Part shown: piece after piece, positions 48,901 to 58,191 of the stretch
How the letters are laid out: each line of letters begins with the position of its first letter
How positions within the stretch are numbered: the stretch's first letter is position 1
NCBI RefSeq assembly: GCF_021290985.1
Contig: NZ_JAJOYU010000025.1
Span: 1 to 61,139 of the forward strand
Direction of reading: 5' to 3'
Source: Rheinheimera soli
GTDB taxonomy: Bacteria; Pseudomonadota; Gammaproteobacteria; Enterobacterales; Alteromonadaceae
DNA length: 61,139 bases
Program-made: the position numbers and the translations under genes
The notes under the pieces: model-generated
Database searches by the model: none
Told to the model about the DNA's origin: nothing
Seen by the model: the letters and a program-made list of their open reading frames with translations, nothing else

Positions 48901-49868
48901 ACCGTTTTACCATCTGAAACGGCCTGGCCAAATGTCGCTGAATATTCAAATGCGAAGCCATCACGGGTTAATTTATCGCGACGGCGCATCCAGGCTCCAG
49001 CTGCAGTACCAGTACCTTTGTGGCCTTCATCAATTAGAACCAGGTTTTTACCCTCAAAAGCTTCTACAGCAACGGTTTTATCACCCATTTCGTCGGCAAG
49101 CTTATTGATATCTATAACTTCAATGGTTCCTTTAAACGGGGTTCTTTTGCTTTTGTCGAACAGCTGAATTTGCGAGAAGCCAGAGTCGTACAACTCTGTC
49201 ATATGCTGTTGCGACAATCGCTCGTCCGGCGTTAATAAAACAATCTTGTCAGGGTAAGCATGTGGGTTACCGTTCTGGAAATAATGCAAATACTGCAAAA
49301 TATTCACATGTAATAATAAGGTCTTGCCTGAACCCGTAGCATTCCAATACGCCAGCTTGTTGAGATCTTCAAGAATGTAGCTTCTAAACTGATTCGCCCT
49401 ATCTTTAGACGTCAGGTTATTTTCTGCGTTATAGGCAGCCAATTCTTTATTCAGGCCATCCAACAGTTCTTGCTTGCGGTTAAAATGCCAATCAAGGTAA
49501 ATCTCTGTAAAAAGCAAAGACAGATACTGAAAATATTTCATATTCAGTATCGTATCTTCCTTTTTATTCCGATGCTCAGTGATCGTTTGCCAATGTTTCA
49601 CAATGTTTAAATCGTAACGGCGCAAATCGGCTAAATCGATGCGTTCAACTTCAAATAAGTAGTTGCTTAGCTCATGAAAAAACAGGCTTTGCCCATCCTC
49701 ATGAATACCTTCAAAACGATCTTCACCAAGACGCATTTTTAAACCTTGCAAGGTTCCGTCTTTGAAAAAATGGAACATAAAGCGGTTTAACACCAGCTGT
49801 TTGTGAAAGCTAAGCTTACTATTGCTTTGCTTTTTAACCGCTTTACCGGCAGTCTGAGTCCTTGCCAT
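45945..49868 (-). CDS. Type III-like restriction subunit (SF2 helicase plus PD-D/ExK nuclease)
   Basis: 1307 aa. SF2 helicase: Walker A AYWNATGSGKTLLLH (about 173-187), DEGH in LVLIDEGHKGTG (about 280), EYSATFG (about 309), motif VI SQIIQLFGRGVRLKG. A C-terminal PD-(D/E)xK site is visible as FYPDFLLWL ... LSLIDPKGIRNL near 1010-1035, the arrangement of type III Res enzymes. The last 180 residues form an added domain ending in EFSIHPFR. Starts 3 bp after the Mod stop. Would translocate on and cut unmodified DNA with the Mod subunit. Confidence 0.9.
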   Translation of the reverse strand: MARTQTAGKAVKKQSNSKLSFHKQLVLNRFMFHFFKDGTLQGLKMRLGEDRFEGIHEDGQSLFFHELSNYLFEVERIDLADLRRYDLNIVKHWQTITEHRNKKEDTILNMKYFQYLSLLFTEIYLDWHFNRKQELLDGLNKELAAYNAENNLTSKDRANQFRSYILEDLNKLAYWNATGSGKTLLLHVNILQYLHYFQNGNPHAYPDKIVLLTPDERLSQQHMTELYDSGFSQIQLFDKSKRTPFKGTIEVIDINKLADEMGDKTVAVEAFEGKNLVLIDEGHKGTGTAAGAWMRRRDKLTRDGFAFEYSATFGQAVSDGKTVDAVEDEIRKKKAKLLFETTALAKLTDEQLALIALDTEEQRDARIQATREVYGKSILFDYSYKFFYEDGYGKESLILNLNPEQDKHDDRRYEYFTACLLSFYQQQYLFNKHKEQLSEFNIEKPLWVFVGNTVSGEDSDIHAVLRFLAWFLNHESQAKSWIKDLVDNKARLLDTKDRNIFEKRFTALINGSQDIYADILAKLFNTSHSGQRLRVLNLIGSKGELALQVGSSEPFGLVNIGDSPSLYKLCEEDTAFDYQRDDFAKSLFHTLNAKDSKLHILIGSRKFTEGWSSWRVSTMGLLNMGRGEGSQIIQLFGRGVRLKGRDYSLKRSTPGQRPKGIHLDKLETLNIFGVRADYMATFKQYLEDEGVTPSDEILELNFETRANLPATKLKTLKLKDGFKDNQRHGFKRVHFPELYQVPAEFAGKVKLPHIKLDLYPKLEAIDTTRKGDTTPVNVRYEGKLDYKVIAAFDFDRLYLAVQDFKLQRGWSNLRLDKQRLQHFCMGETSVSNGWYTLLIPKSELEIKQFSDVRKQEDIMLRMLLDYTERFYHTLKNAYEGQFYQVMQVQEDDPGMIKMYHFEIEDTDDGNVYVERLEQLQAIVTKGDIGKAKDWNAPGMIAVTFDRHLYYPLLSVEKNADLPLKMRPTAFDAPSEITFVQDIQAFVESRRGQEIIGDKSLYLLRNADTKSKGLGFATAGNFYPDFLLWLVDDATGKQWLSLIDPKGIRNLNLDDAKFGLYREIKTLEPKLADEDLTLNAFIVSETHYADLLNVSDPKEALEERHVLFMEDKDYLQKMFAKIVGEPAFSRDQLENDEIAQRLLHGLRLKVRTASHHYDYQTNYARLSLVTVKGSDGKGGVLVEKLPTLIKFIKDLVTVDGDYSINLFSFIPFLGALVKLIEYFFKKKVNLSRNAALVLLCFPEKTERTAAELLNEISAVCNRCKASTLDYDDVYSELKELEKHGVVTQVGSDGARWTLNEEFSIHPFR

Positions 49869-49870
49869 TA

Positions 49871-52800
49871 TTAAGCCTCCTCTGCAAACATCAGGCTTAA
49901 AAACTCAGGCTCAATCTGGCGTAGTTTCAAACTGCGAGTTACTTCACCCTGCTCAGTATCCACGGTAAAGGCTGTCGGCAAATTATGGTCGCCATTAATG
50001 TAGATAACGTCGAATGTCTGTTCTTTAGCATACAGATCCAAACGGTTAGCGTATTTTAAAAGCTCTTCATAACCTATCTTGTTACAATCACGCCATAAGA
50101 CCAGTGTGCGCTCACCCGTTGGTAATGTACCCTCAATACGAACATAACCGCGTTCGATATTTGATTCCATAGATTTCACGTGTAAGCCAATCAGATAGTT
50201 GAAGGTATCTACCAAATCAATATTCTTTTGGGTAGTTGCACCTGCTGAGTCAGCAGAAATATCCATTTTATAATCAAAAGGTTTACGGAAGTGCTCAACA
50301 TTAATCAATGAGCCTCTACTTTCCGTCTCGAGCATATATTTGATCTGGTATTCATTATCAATACCCGTTCTCGACTCAGAGAAAAGATCAGCCATCGCTT
50401 GCGAGTTTTTTAATTCTATATTTCCCAAAGTATCTTCGTAACTTTCAATTTTAATGACCTTAAATATGCTTTTAAGACCTTTATCGCGTGAAAGTGGCTT
50501 ACCTGCTCTCCAATCTGGTGAATAATTCACCTTTTGGACTCTAGCTTTAAGTACACTTTCAAAATATTCTCCTTGCTCTACGATAACAAATTTCAGACTT
50601 TCGTTAACGCTTCGACGTAAATTTAATGACGCATGCGCAGTTGTTCCTGAGCCAGCAAAAAAATCTAAAACAGTTTTCTCACCCTTAGATTTACCAATAC
50701 ACGCTAAAATAGAATTTTCAACCAACCCTATAGCCTTCGGGAAATCAAAAGGTTTGTCATTAAAAAGTTCTTTCAATTCTGCTGCGCCATAGTTAGCAGA
50801 GGCATATTCTTTCTTATCCCACCATGTAGTCGGCAGAGCATCTGCATCCATTCTTGTTTTGAAATCTATGCAAATATTGCCGTCTCGAACTCGCCTAACT
50901 CTGTATTCAGAATACTCTTGAGCAACTCTGACATGGCCTCTTTGCCAGTTTTTTTCTATCTTGCGTCCGTCTTCAAACTTGTCTGGGTAAAGAAGTAATT
51001 CATCATGTTGAATCTCTTCCAAAACTAAATATTCTTGATTAGCGTCGTCCCATTCTAATTTTGGAATGCGTATCTCATCTTTAGCTGTAACAACAATAGG
51101 ATAGTAAAGTTTTGGTCTGTCTTGACGCTTGTCATTACTTCCTGCACGAATAAAATTCATCCAAGAGTAATGGCCCAAGTCATCTTCAAGCGGATATCGT
51201 CCAAGCTTAGCCTCATCATATCCAATAGATGCGGGTATTGAATCCTCAGAATTTCCATAGAAAATGGCATATTCATGAACTGGTGAGAATTTCCCTTTAG
51301 TTTTTCGACTTTGAGGATTAACCTTTACTACTCCTACACCAGCTTCTTTAGGAAATATTTCTCCCATTAACACACGTAATGGTGAAACCTCTTGATCATC
51401 AATGGCTACAGTAAGAAGAGTGTTTTCCTTCATAAGTGACTTAGCCAGCTCCAAACGGTTAAACATGAGAGTCAACCAGCTAGAATCTTTAAAACCATTT
51501 TTATATAAAATTGCTGAGGCATCCGTGTTATAAGGGGGATCTATATAAATGCCATCTATATTTTTGTAATATTTAGATTGCAAAAGATTAAGCGCTTGGT
51601 AATTATCACCGTGAATCAAAATCCCATTAACTTTGTTATCTAGCTCGTCGATTCCGCTAAGCACATCCGCTTTAAAGGATTTATCAAACAGTTCTGTATC
51701 AATTGTAAGACCTCTAAAACCTTTAAGAAGCGCAGTATCGTCATAGGGCTTGTCAACCAAACCTAGATTTACCCACTGTTGCCATTGAGATTTATTTTTT
51801 GACACGACCTCCAATTGATCTTCGCTCAGATAGTCAATGCTAATTAAGAATTCAGCATCAACTACAAATTTTCTTTTGTTCCATAATTTCTTTTGAAAGT
51901 TTTCTAACTGTGATAAAAACGAGATAATTTCTCCAGAACACATACGCAAACACTGGATCATTCTTAGCTGCTTTTCAATATTCGCAAACACTTCAGAATT
52001 TTGTAAATTATCAAGATTCATCACTTCATTTTTGATGTAAAAATCTAGCTCATTCGTTAAAAATCCAGCCAAATCTTTATGAATAAAATAATCTGCAGTA
52101 TTCCTTTGAGCGTAGGTGGTAAGATGCTTTTCCAAATTAGTGCGATTAGGATTGCTTTCTGTTGGCGCTCGGTTTGCTAAATCTGCCCAATGCTGCTGAA
52201 CCTTTGCATCAGCTAATATCTTAGAGATTGCTTCTTGCACCAATACATCTTGCTTGGTACCTTTCTTAACCGCTTTATATTCAAAATGAATGACAAGCTC
52301 TTCAAGTTCAAATGCTTGGCCTTCTTGAATAACGCTTGTTCTAACAACCTCAACAGGGTTATAGGGCTGCTCGTACTCTTCACCCTCTTCATCGAGTTTG
52401 GAGCGCACATGAGGCTCTATAAGCACAAAGCGTCTGTCTGCATCGTTGTCTTTACGGTTATCTTTTGCTGTATCTGCGGTTAGCAGTTTAAAACTAACCT
52501 TGCGTCCATCGGAGAGCTTGAAAGAGTAATTGGCAAAATTTTCACCACTTTTAATGTAGTACTGGTCTTTATTGGCCCAGTGCAGCATCACTTCTTCACC
52601 GGCATAAGGAATAGCGTAAGTATCGCCTTTATAACGACGCTGGCTGATAAAATCGCCGTTATCGTAATAGCGGGAGAAAAAGGTTAGTAAATGGGAGTAC
52701 ACGGCATTTTCATGCTCACTGGCACCCGATACCGTTGCGGCAAGTTGCTTTTTAAACTCCTGCACTTTAGGGCTTTGCTCGGGTTCGAAACCAGCATCAG

Positions 52801-53026
52801 TTGCTGCTTTTATTGCGGCCTGTAATTGTTGTTCTAAATTGGTTTTATTGGCATTCCCGGCATCAGCAAGCGCTGCCTGAATTTTTGCTTTTAGCTTGTT
52901 ATCGAGATAATCGTTAATCTCCTTTGCCCGCATATTCAGAATGCGATAAATGCCAAAATCCAGCTCGGGCTTATCAATTTGGAAAATCTCTTTTAGCTTT
53001 TTAACCAGCTCGTTGTACTTACTCAT
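49871..53026 (-). CDS. Beta-class DNA methyltransferase (Mod-like), 1051 aa
   Basis: N-terminal segment KPELDFGIYRILNMRAKEIN typical of large Mod proteins paired with Res helicases; catalytic IDPPYNTDASAILYKNGFKD (DPPY at about 495) precedes the AdoMet-binding VLDFFAGSGTTAHA (about 788), the order of beta-class N6-adenine/N4-cytosine enzymes. Between them lies a long variable part, the probable target-recognition region. C-terminus ends in REIEPEFLSL-like residues. It would protect host DNA and guide Res. Confidence 0.92.
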   Translation of the reverse strand: MSKYNELVKKLKEIFQIDKPELDFGIYRILNMRAKEINDYLDNKLKAKIQAALADAGNANKTNLEQQLQAAIKAATDAGFEPEQSPKVQEFKKQLAATVSGASEHENAVYSHLLTFFSRYYDNGDFISQRRYKGDTYAIPYAGEEVMLHWANKDQYYIKSGENFANYSFKLSDGRKVSFKLLTADTAKDNRKDNDADRRFVLIEPHVRSKLDEEGEEYEQPYNPVEVVRTSVIQEGQAFELEELVIHFEYKAVKKGTKQDVLVQEAISKILADAKVQQHWADLANRAPTESNPNRTNLEKHLTTYAQRNTADYFIHKDLAGFLTNELDFYIKNEVMNLDNLQNSEVFANIEKQLRMIQCLRMCSGEIISFLSQLENFQKKLWNKRKFVVDAEFLISIDYLSEDQLEVVSKNKSQWQQWVNLGLVDKPYDDTALLKGFRGLTIDTELFDKSFKADVLSGIDELDNKVNGILIHGDNYQALNLLQSKYYKNIDGIYIDPPYNTDASAILYKNGFKDSSWLTLMFNRLELAKSLMKENTLLTVAIDDQEVSPLRVLMGEIFPKEAGVGVVKVNPQSRKTKGKFSPVHEYAIFYGNSEDSIPASIGYDEAKLGRYPLEDDLGHYSWMNFIRAGSNDKRQDRPKLYYPIVVTAKDEIRIPKLEWDDANQEYLVLEEIQHDELLLYPDKFEDGRKIEKNWQRGHVRVAQEYSEYRVRRVRDGNICIDFKTRMDADALPTTWWDKKEYASANYGAAELKELFNDKPFDFPKAIGLVENSILACIGKSKGEKTVLDFFAGSGTTAHASLNLRRSVNESLKFVIVEQGEYFESVLKARVQKVNYSPDWRAGKPLSRDKGLKSIFKVIKIESYEDTLGNIELKNSQAMADLFSESRTGIDNEYQIKYMLETESRGSLINVEHFRKPFDYKMDISADSAGATTQKNIDLVDTFNYLIGLHVKSMESNIERGYVRIEGTLPTGERTLVLWRDCNKIGYEELLKYANRLDLYAKEQTFDVIYINGDHNLPTAFTVDTEQGEVTRSLKLRQIEPEFLSLMFAEEA

Positions 53027-53047
53027 AGTCTTCTCTTAATTTGGTTG

Positions 53048-53527
53048 TCACTGACAGCTGTCTGGGCATAGCTGTTGTACTGTGATATTTAATTGGTTCA
53101 TTAATTCTTGTTGTTCTGCCCAGTCGCTGTCTGTCGCATTAACAACTTGTGCTCTAGCGGCAACCGCAGTAGCTAAAAATTTTCTATCTGATGGATCAAA
53201 GTTATTTACTGGGAGCTCTGCAAAACCAAGATTCTCGTCATCAATCGGAGTAATTGTGACTAACTCGATATTCTTTTGGGCATATTGATTGTCATGGAGG
53301 TACTTGAAAAACATATCGCCAACACCTGGATTACCAGCATAACTAAGGTGTTTGGCATATTCATCCATTATCAAACTTGTTTGATCGAGGCAAATTGATA
53401 GCTGATCGCAACATGCTAATAGCTTAATACAAGCCAACTCACAATCTATTGAAGCTTGTGGTGAATGACCATTTGCCACAATTGCAACATTGCTATCAAT
53501 TACTTTTTTGGCAAGATTACTCAACAC
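53048..53527 (-). CDS. PIN-like domain protein
   Basis: 159 aa. Acidic residues spaced as in PIN nucleases: D11 in VIDSNVAIVANG, D54/E55 in LIMDEYAKHL, D111/D114 in NNFDPSDRKFLATAVAA and D133/D135 in VNATDSDW. Start overlaps the ATPase gene's end by 11 bp, implying coupled synthesis. There is no VapB-like antitoxin; the partner is the ATPase. Predicted to cut RNA or single-stranded DNA; active-site assignment is by eye. Confidence 0.78.
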   Translation of the reverse strand: MLSNLAKKVIDSNVAIVANGHSPQASIDCELACIKLLACCDQLSICLDQTSLIMDEYAKHLSYAGNPGVGDMFFKYLHDNQYAQKNIELVTITPIDDENLGFAELPVNNFDPSDRKFLATAVAARAQVVNATDSDWAEQQELMNQLNITVQQLCPDSCQ

Positions 53528-54896
53528 TTTGCCCCGAATTTTGCTTGGCTTTTCGTTTTAACAAAGCTGCCCTACGAGTGGCGGCAATTTCAGCCATTTC
53601 GTCACCAAAAAAGTTTTCTGGCCAATTATGAATTGAACCAAATTCATCTAATTGCAGTGTTTCATAAATTGCACAGCCTTGTTTTGTAGAGAAGAAGTAA
53701 AGCGCAATGTCGTTTTGCTCAGCACTGTTATCAGCAACTCTGCGCTGTAAACGCCGGATGAAGTGTTCACTATGACTTTCGACAATTACTTGAACATTGC
53801 GTGTTTTAGATACAGTTAGAATTAAATCAGCAAGCTCACTTTGCACTGATGGATGCAAGTGAATTTCGGGCTGCTCTAATAAAACAGTACTACCTTCGGG
53901 AACGTAATAGAGTAACACCAATACTGGTAATATTTGTGATACACCAAAGCCAACATCTGTTAAGCCGACCTCACAGCTGCCTACTTCTTTTTTTACCAAG
54001 GTTCTAAAAATATTCGAATTCGGTGCAACTTCTTCCACTCGGAAAGAATGAATTAAACCTAATGCCTTCAGCCAGTGGGCTATCATTTCTTCGAAAGATT
54101 TACTGCGTTTTTTATAGCCTAGACTTCTTTTTTCATTGCGAGTTGAGGCAGCCAATATAGCATTAATCGTGAGTTCACCTCTAATTCCAACATCTGTCGG
54201 ACTAGTACCAGACCACTGATAAGTTCGTTTCGGGTAGTCTCGAAGCGGCCCTAAGTAGAAAATTTTATCCATTGCAGCTTCAAAAGAAGCTTCAAACTGG
54301 CTGAGAAAATCCGCATTCTGATAGTAAGTTTTAGCTTGATCAGGAAAAAGATAATTTTTGGTTGGCTTTGGTAATTTCCACATACGACCTTGAGTACGTG
54401 TAAAACGAAACTTTGAACTCCCCTTTGCTACAAGATCAAAATCTTTAGAATCAGGTTTTCTTTGTATAGAAAATTGATGGTCCGCAAACTCATAACCTAA
54501 AGCTTTTACCCCTAAAAGCTTTTCTTCTAGGCCAATAGAAGAGGAGACTTCTATGCTAGAGGCTTTAAACAAAACACTAGTTGAGCTTTTTTCAACATCT
54601 TGTATTCTTAACTCTTTTGGTAGGCCCCAGGATAGAGCCCAGGAGATATCTTTCGTCGTATCGTGTTTGAATACCACATCATGATATGTTCCCAATTCTA
54701 CAAGCTTATCATGGCCACCAAAGTCCGCAGCAATTGCCCTGTCACTATTGTCTTTACTTTGTTTAAGCATGAGTAAAAAGTGAATTAAGCTGCTTTTTCC
54801 TGAACTATTTGTACCAAAAAGTCCGGTAACCATACCAAATTTTATCGCCAGCTTTTCCCAAGCTTTAAAATTTTTGAGCTCTAGCTTCTCTAACAT
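53517..54896 (-). CDS. AAA/ABC-type ATPase, DUF3696-like
   Basis: 459 aa. SMC/ABC-like head: LKNFKAWEKLAIKFGMVTGL with Walker A GTNSSGKSSL (about 28-38), Walker B TVLLEQPEIHLHP (about 335), and VIVESHSEHFIRRLQRRV (switch His). C-terminal part (AIYETLQLDEFGSIHNWPEN) as in DUF3696 proteins. OLD-like ATPases of this kind pair with nuclease effectors in several defence systems (for example PARIS or Septu by analogy). Third-party function here is inferred from its PIN neighbour. Confidence 0.85.
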   Translation of the reverse strand: MLEKLELKNFKAWEKLAIKFGMVTGLFGTNSSGKSSLIHFLLMLKQSKDNSDRAIAADFGGHDKLVELGTYHDVVFKHDTTKDISWALSWGLPKELRIQDVEKSSTSVLFKASSIEVSSSIGLEEKLLGVKALGYEFADHQFSIQRKPDSKDFDLVAKGSSKFRFTRTQGRMWKLPKPTKNYLFPDQAKTYYQNADFLSQFEASFEAAMDKIFYLGPLRDYPKRTYQWSGTSPTDVGIRGELTINAILAASTRNEKRSLGYKKRSKSFEEMIAHWLKALGLIHSFRVEEVAPNSNIFRTLVKKEVGSCEVGLTDVGFGVSQILPVLVLLYYVPEGSTVLLEQPEIHLHPSVQSELADLILTVSKTRNVQVIVESHSEHFIRRLQRRVADNSAEQNDIALYFFSTKQGCAIYETLQLDEFGSIHNWPENFFGDEMAEIAATRRAALLKRKAKQNSGQSVE

Positions 54897-54905
54897 ATAT
54901 GGCTC

Positions 54906-57779
54906 CTAAATCACGACCCATGGCACAGTAAATAATTCTTTAATTTCGGTTTTTTGCTTCATGCGTGCTTCTAAAGCAGCAATAAGCTCGTCTCGTTTTT
55001 CCGCAATACTGTCTTCAACGTCCCAGATGTTCTGCCGCAACTTGCGCTGTTTTAGCTCAAGATCTTTAAGTTGCTGTTGGAACTGTTGTTGGTCATCGAC
55101 AGAAAGAGCATGGCGGCTTTCGCGTTTTAGTGACTTAATCTGATTTTTTGTATCCGTAAGCTCTTGCTCTGCTGCAAGCATTTTATCATCGGCCCATTTA
55201 TCTAACTTATCCCGCTCATCCTGAAAATACCTATTATTGGTATCCATCGCTATGGCTAATTGAGCGTCTATATTGCGTGTTTGCGCATCACGTAATTTAT
55301 CAGGTATGACAAGTAATTCTGTTGACTCACTCACTTCGGCACCAACGTTAAACAGTTTTTTGCATGCCTCAGAATCAATGAGTTGTCCTGCATCGGTAAT
55401 ACCTGTGAATACCAAGTGCTGCTCAATATTAAAGGCTTCAATACTCAGCAGATGGAGCGAAATCCAACCTGTTTGCCCTTGCAGCTTTCCGGCGACCGAC
55501 ACTTTACCATCATGTTGTTGATAGTTGAACGTTAAGGTGCGTCTTGGTGTTAAAGCGTCTTTTGCGCTATCGATAACATATTCGCCTAACGGATGGCTGA
55601 TTCGATATAGTCGCGAGTGTGTATCCGTGGTCTTTAGTTGCTCATCGCCCCGCCGGATAAACTGATATTGACCTGGCGACTGCTCTGCAACGTGAGATGT
55701 AAGTGTGAAACTGTAGTCTGCTTCACTAAATACCGCGTGTTGTTGTAACTGATGTGTAGTTACAGCCCAAAACCAGCGCCCGACTTTGTCTAAACGCTCT
55801 TTGGCTTGGTCGAGTTTAATTTTTAATAAATCATGAATATCTTCATCAAAATGCTCAAGCAAGACCTGCTGTGTTTGCTGCATTTTCTGGTTAATGTCGG
55901 CTTCAAGCTCTTTTTGCAGTGCAGCAAAAGCTGTTTCTATCTGTTCTGGTGAGCGGCATTCTTGGTAGATTTGCTGAATACGCTTTTCAAAATCGACACC
56001 ACTTTCTAATGAGCCAAGTACCGTGTCTGACGCACCGAACACGCCATCGAATAAGTTAAACTTCTCACTGAGTAATTCTAAAACCCGCTGATCAGCATAA
56101 TTGCGCTGATTGACAAAATTTATCACGACGACATCAAACTTCTGACCATAGCGGTGGCAACGGCCAATGCGTTGTTCTACTCGCTGCGGGTTCCAGGGTA
56201 AGTCGTAGTTAATCAACAGCGAGCAGAACTGTAAGTTAACCCCTTCAGCTGCAGCCTCAGTTGCGATCATGATCTCGGCGCTATCCCTAAAATAGTCTAT
56301 CAGCGCTGTTCGTCTATCGACCTGAGGCGAACCAGTAATGCGATCTGAACCGGCATAAGTTTGCTGCCATTGCTGGTATATCTGTGTTGCTTCGGGATGG
56401 TTGTTCGAGCCACTAAAAGTGACCAGTTTATTTTTAAATCCTTGAGCTGATAAAAAAGCAGCCAGATAAACTTGTGTGCGTTTTGACTCGGTAAATATTA
56501 TCGCCTTTTGCTCAGCACCCATTGAACTCATTTGCTCAAAACCAAGTGATAGGGCTTTTAGTAGAGCATTGGCTTTTTCGTCGTTGCTAATATCCTGCGC
56601 TTGTTTAATGTAAGTGCCGAGCTCCTTGATCTCGAGCGTCAGCTTTTGATGGTCGATAGCTTCTTCAACATGCTCCTCAGGAACAAGAGCCTGTAAATCG
56701 TCTTCATCGAGATAATCCGTTTCGATATCATCATCCTCGATGATCTCAAGTAAGACATCGTCAGTGAGTTTCTTTTTGTTGTTCTTTAAGTCAATAAGAC
56801 GGCGCTGCATCACCTCAAGGGTGTTTAGCACGGCAAAAGAGCTTGATGCTAAAAGCTTACGTAAAATTAAGCCTGTCAAATGCCGTTGTCGCTTTGGAAG
56901 CGCGTAGCTATCCTCCTTATCTAAAATGGAGGATACCGCATCATAAAGTGCGAGTTCTTTTTCTGAAGGCGTAAAGGGAATAGTGATGGCTTTGCGCTGC
57001 GTATACTTAACGTACTCCAGCACTTGTTTGCGCAATGTGCGCTTAACAAAGTGAGATAAACGTTTTTTCAGTTCCAGCTGGTCACTGTCGCCTTGCATAA
57101 ACTGTTTACGAAAGGCTTTATCATCACCAAAGAGATGCTCGTCTATCAGAGTAGACATGCCATACAGCTCCATAAGGGAGTTCTGCAATGGCGTTGCGGT
57201 TAGCAATAATTTCTTTCTACCGAATAACGCACGCTTTAAGGCCTGGCCAATTTTGTTGCTGTCGCGATGGGCGTTTCGCAGCTTATGTGCCTCGTCAATT
57301 ACCACGAGATCCCAAACCTGACTGACTAGCTGCTCTTCAAGCTTTGCTGCATAGTTGTATGACATGATTACAACTTGCTTGTTGTTTAAGGGATTATAGA
57401 TGCCCTCTTTCTGCAACTGATTGAAGGTTCTGGCATCCAGGATTTGTGAAGGTAGGTTGAACTTATCCATTAACTCCTGTGCCCACTGGCGGCGCAGTGA
57501 TGCAGGGCAAATGATTAATAACTTACGTTTCCGTTCAGCCCAATACTGACATAGCACTAAACCAGCTTCGATGGTTTTACCAAGACCAACCTCATCGGCT
57601 AACACCACACCTTTGTTCAATGGGTTATCAAGTGCAAAAAGTGCAGCGTCTATCTGATGTGGATTCAGATCGACGCACGCATCAAATAACGATTGGGAGA
57701 GCCTATCAACACCATTATTGGCATGCAGAATGGAGAGTTCGTGTGCGAAGTATTTAGCGTGATATTCCGTTATCTTCAT
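54906..57779 (-). CDS. SNF2/RapA-like DEAH helicase
   Basis: 957 aa from ATG 57779 (MKITEYHAKYFAHELS); an upstream start at 57812 is less likely. Helicase core: VVLADEVGLGKTIEAGLVL (Walker A), LLIICPASLRRQWAQEL, VVIDEAHKLRN, LLLTATPLQNS, and C-terminal lobe AAEGVNLQFCSLLINYDLPW, QRIGRCHRYGQ. C-terminal coiled coil (about 860-945) and end KELFTVPWVVI. Resembles DrmD-type helicases of DISARM and SNF2 proteins beside type III-like modification genes. First gene of the five-gene operon. Confidence 0.9.
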   Translation of the reverse strand: MKITEYHAKYFAHELSILHANNGVDRLSQSLFDACVDLNPHQIDAALFALDNPLNKGVVLADEVGLGKTIEAGLVLCQYWAERKRKLLIICPASLRRQWAQELMDKFNLPSQILDARTFNQLQKEGIYNPLNNKQVVIMSYNYAAKLEEQLVSQVWDLVVIDEAHKLRNAHRDSNKIGQALKRALFGRKKLLLTATPLQNSLMELYGMSTLIDEHLFGDDKAFRKQFMQGDSDQLELKKRLSHFVKRTLRKQVLEYVKYTQRKAITIPFTPSEKELALYDAVSSILDKEDSYALPKRQRHLTGLILRKLLASSSFAVLNTLEVMQRRLIDLKNNKKKLTDDVLLEIIEDDDIETDYLDEDDLQALVPEEHVEEAIDHQKLTLEIKELGTYIKQAQDISNDEKANALLKALSLGFEQMSSMGAEQKAIIFTESKRTQVYLAAFLSAQGFKNKLVTFSGSNNHPEATQIYQQWQQTYAGSDRITGSPQVDRRTALIDYFRDSAEIMIATEAAAEGVNLQFCSLLINYDLPWNPQRVEQRIGRCHRYGQKFDVVVINFVNQRNYADQRVLELLSEKFNLFDGVFGASDTVLGSLESGVDFEKRIQQIYQECRSPEQIETAFAALQKELEADINQKMQQTQQVLLEHFDEDIHDLLKIKLDQAKERLDKVGRWFWAVTTHQLQQHAVFSEADYSFTLTSHVAEQSPGQYQFIRRGDEQLKTTDTHSRLYRISHPLGEYVIDSAKDALTPRRTLTFNYQQHDGKVSVAGKLQGQTGWISLHLLSIEAFNIEQHLVFTGITDAGQLIDSEACKKLFNVGAEVSESTELLVIPDKLRDAQTRNIDAQLAIAMDTNNRYFQDERDKLDKWADDKMLAAEQELTDTKNQIKSLKRESRHALSVDDQQQFQQQLKDLELKQRKLRQNIWDVEDSIAEKRDELIAALEARMKQKTEIKELFTVPWVVI

Positions 57780-57827
57780 GATTGATCTTAGAGCAAAACA
57801 ATAATACGTCACCTTACCAGAGATTTA

Positions 57828-58185
57828 TTGTTCTTTGGAACATCGTTTGTGAGCTGGCACGACCTAAGGCGAAGCTTGATCAAGAGCTGCGCGCCCCTGG
57901 CCATAGAGAAACCTTGCGTAAGACCGCGCGATCATTTCAGCTGCAATGACTTTAATCAGGTCTGTACACCATCCCAGAAACCATCAAACCGCTGCTGTTT
58001 TTACCGGTCTATAGCCAGCGGCATAACAAAATAGAAAAGCTCTGGCATGAGTTGAAACGATTACTCGCAACCAGCGCTTTCAAAGATGGATGAACTACTG
58101 GAGCAGGTAGACCATTTTATGGAAACGGCGGCCCCGTTTCCTTTTGGTAAACATAGACTGAATACAATGCATCACAATTAGGAAT
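57828..58185 (+). pseudogene. IS630-family transposase remnant
   Basis: Translated pieces ETIKPLLFLPVYSQRHNKIE - KLWHELKRL and, after a frameshift near 58080, MDELLEQVDHFMETAAPFPF match the end of IS630 transposases (LPxYSPxLNPIExxWxxxK). No complete frame and no clear ends. It fills the 412-bp gap between the helicase and the PHP-ATPase. Confidence 0.7.
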
Positions 58186-58191
58186 TGTGAT

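Noticed and set aside
45945..57812. Complete DISARM or BREX system
   Set aside because: No DrmA/DrmB/DrmC, PglZ, BrxC or BrxL-like protein is present; only the SNF2 helicase recalls DrmD.
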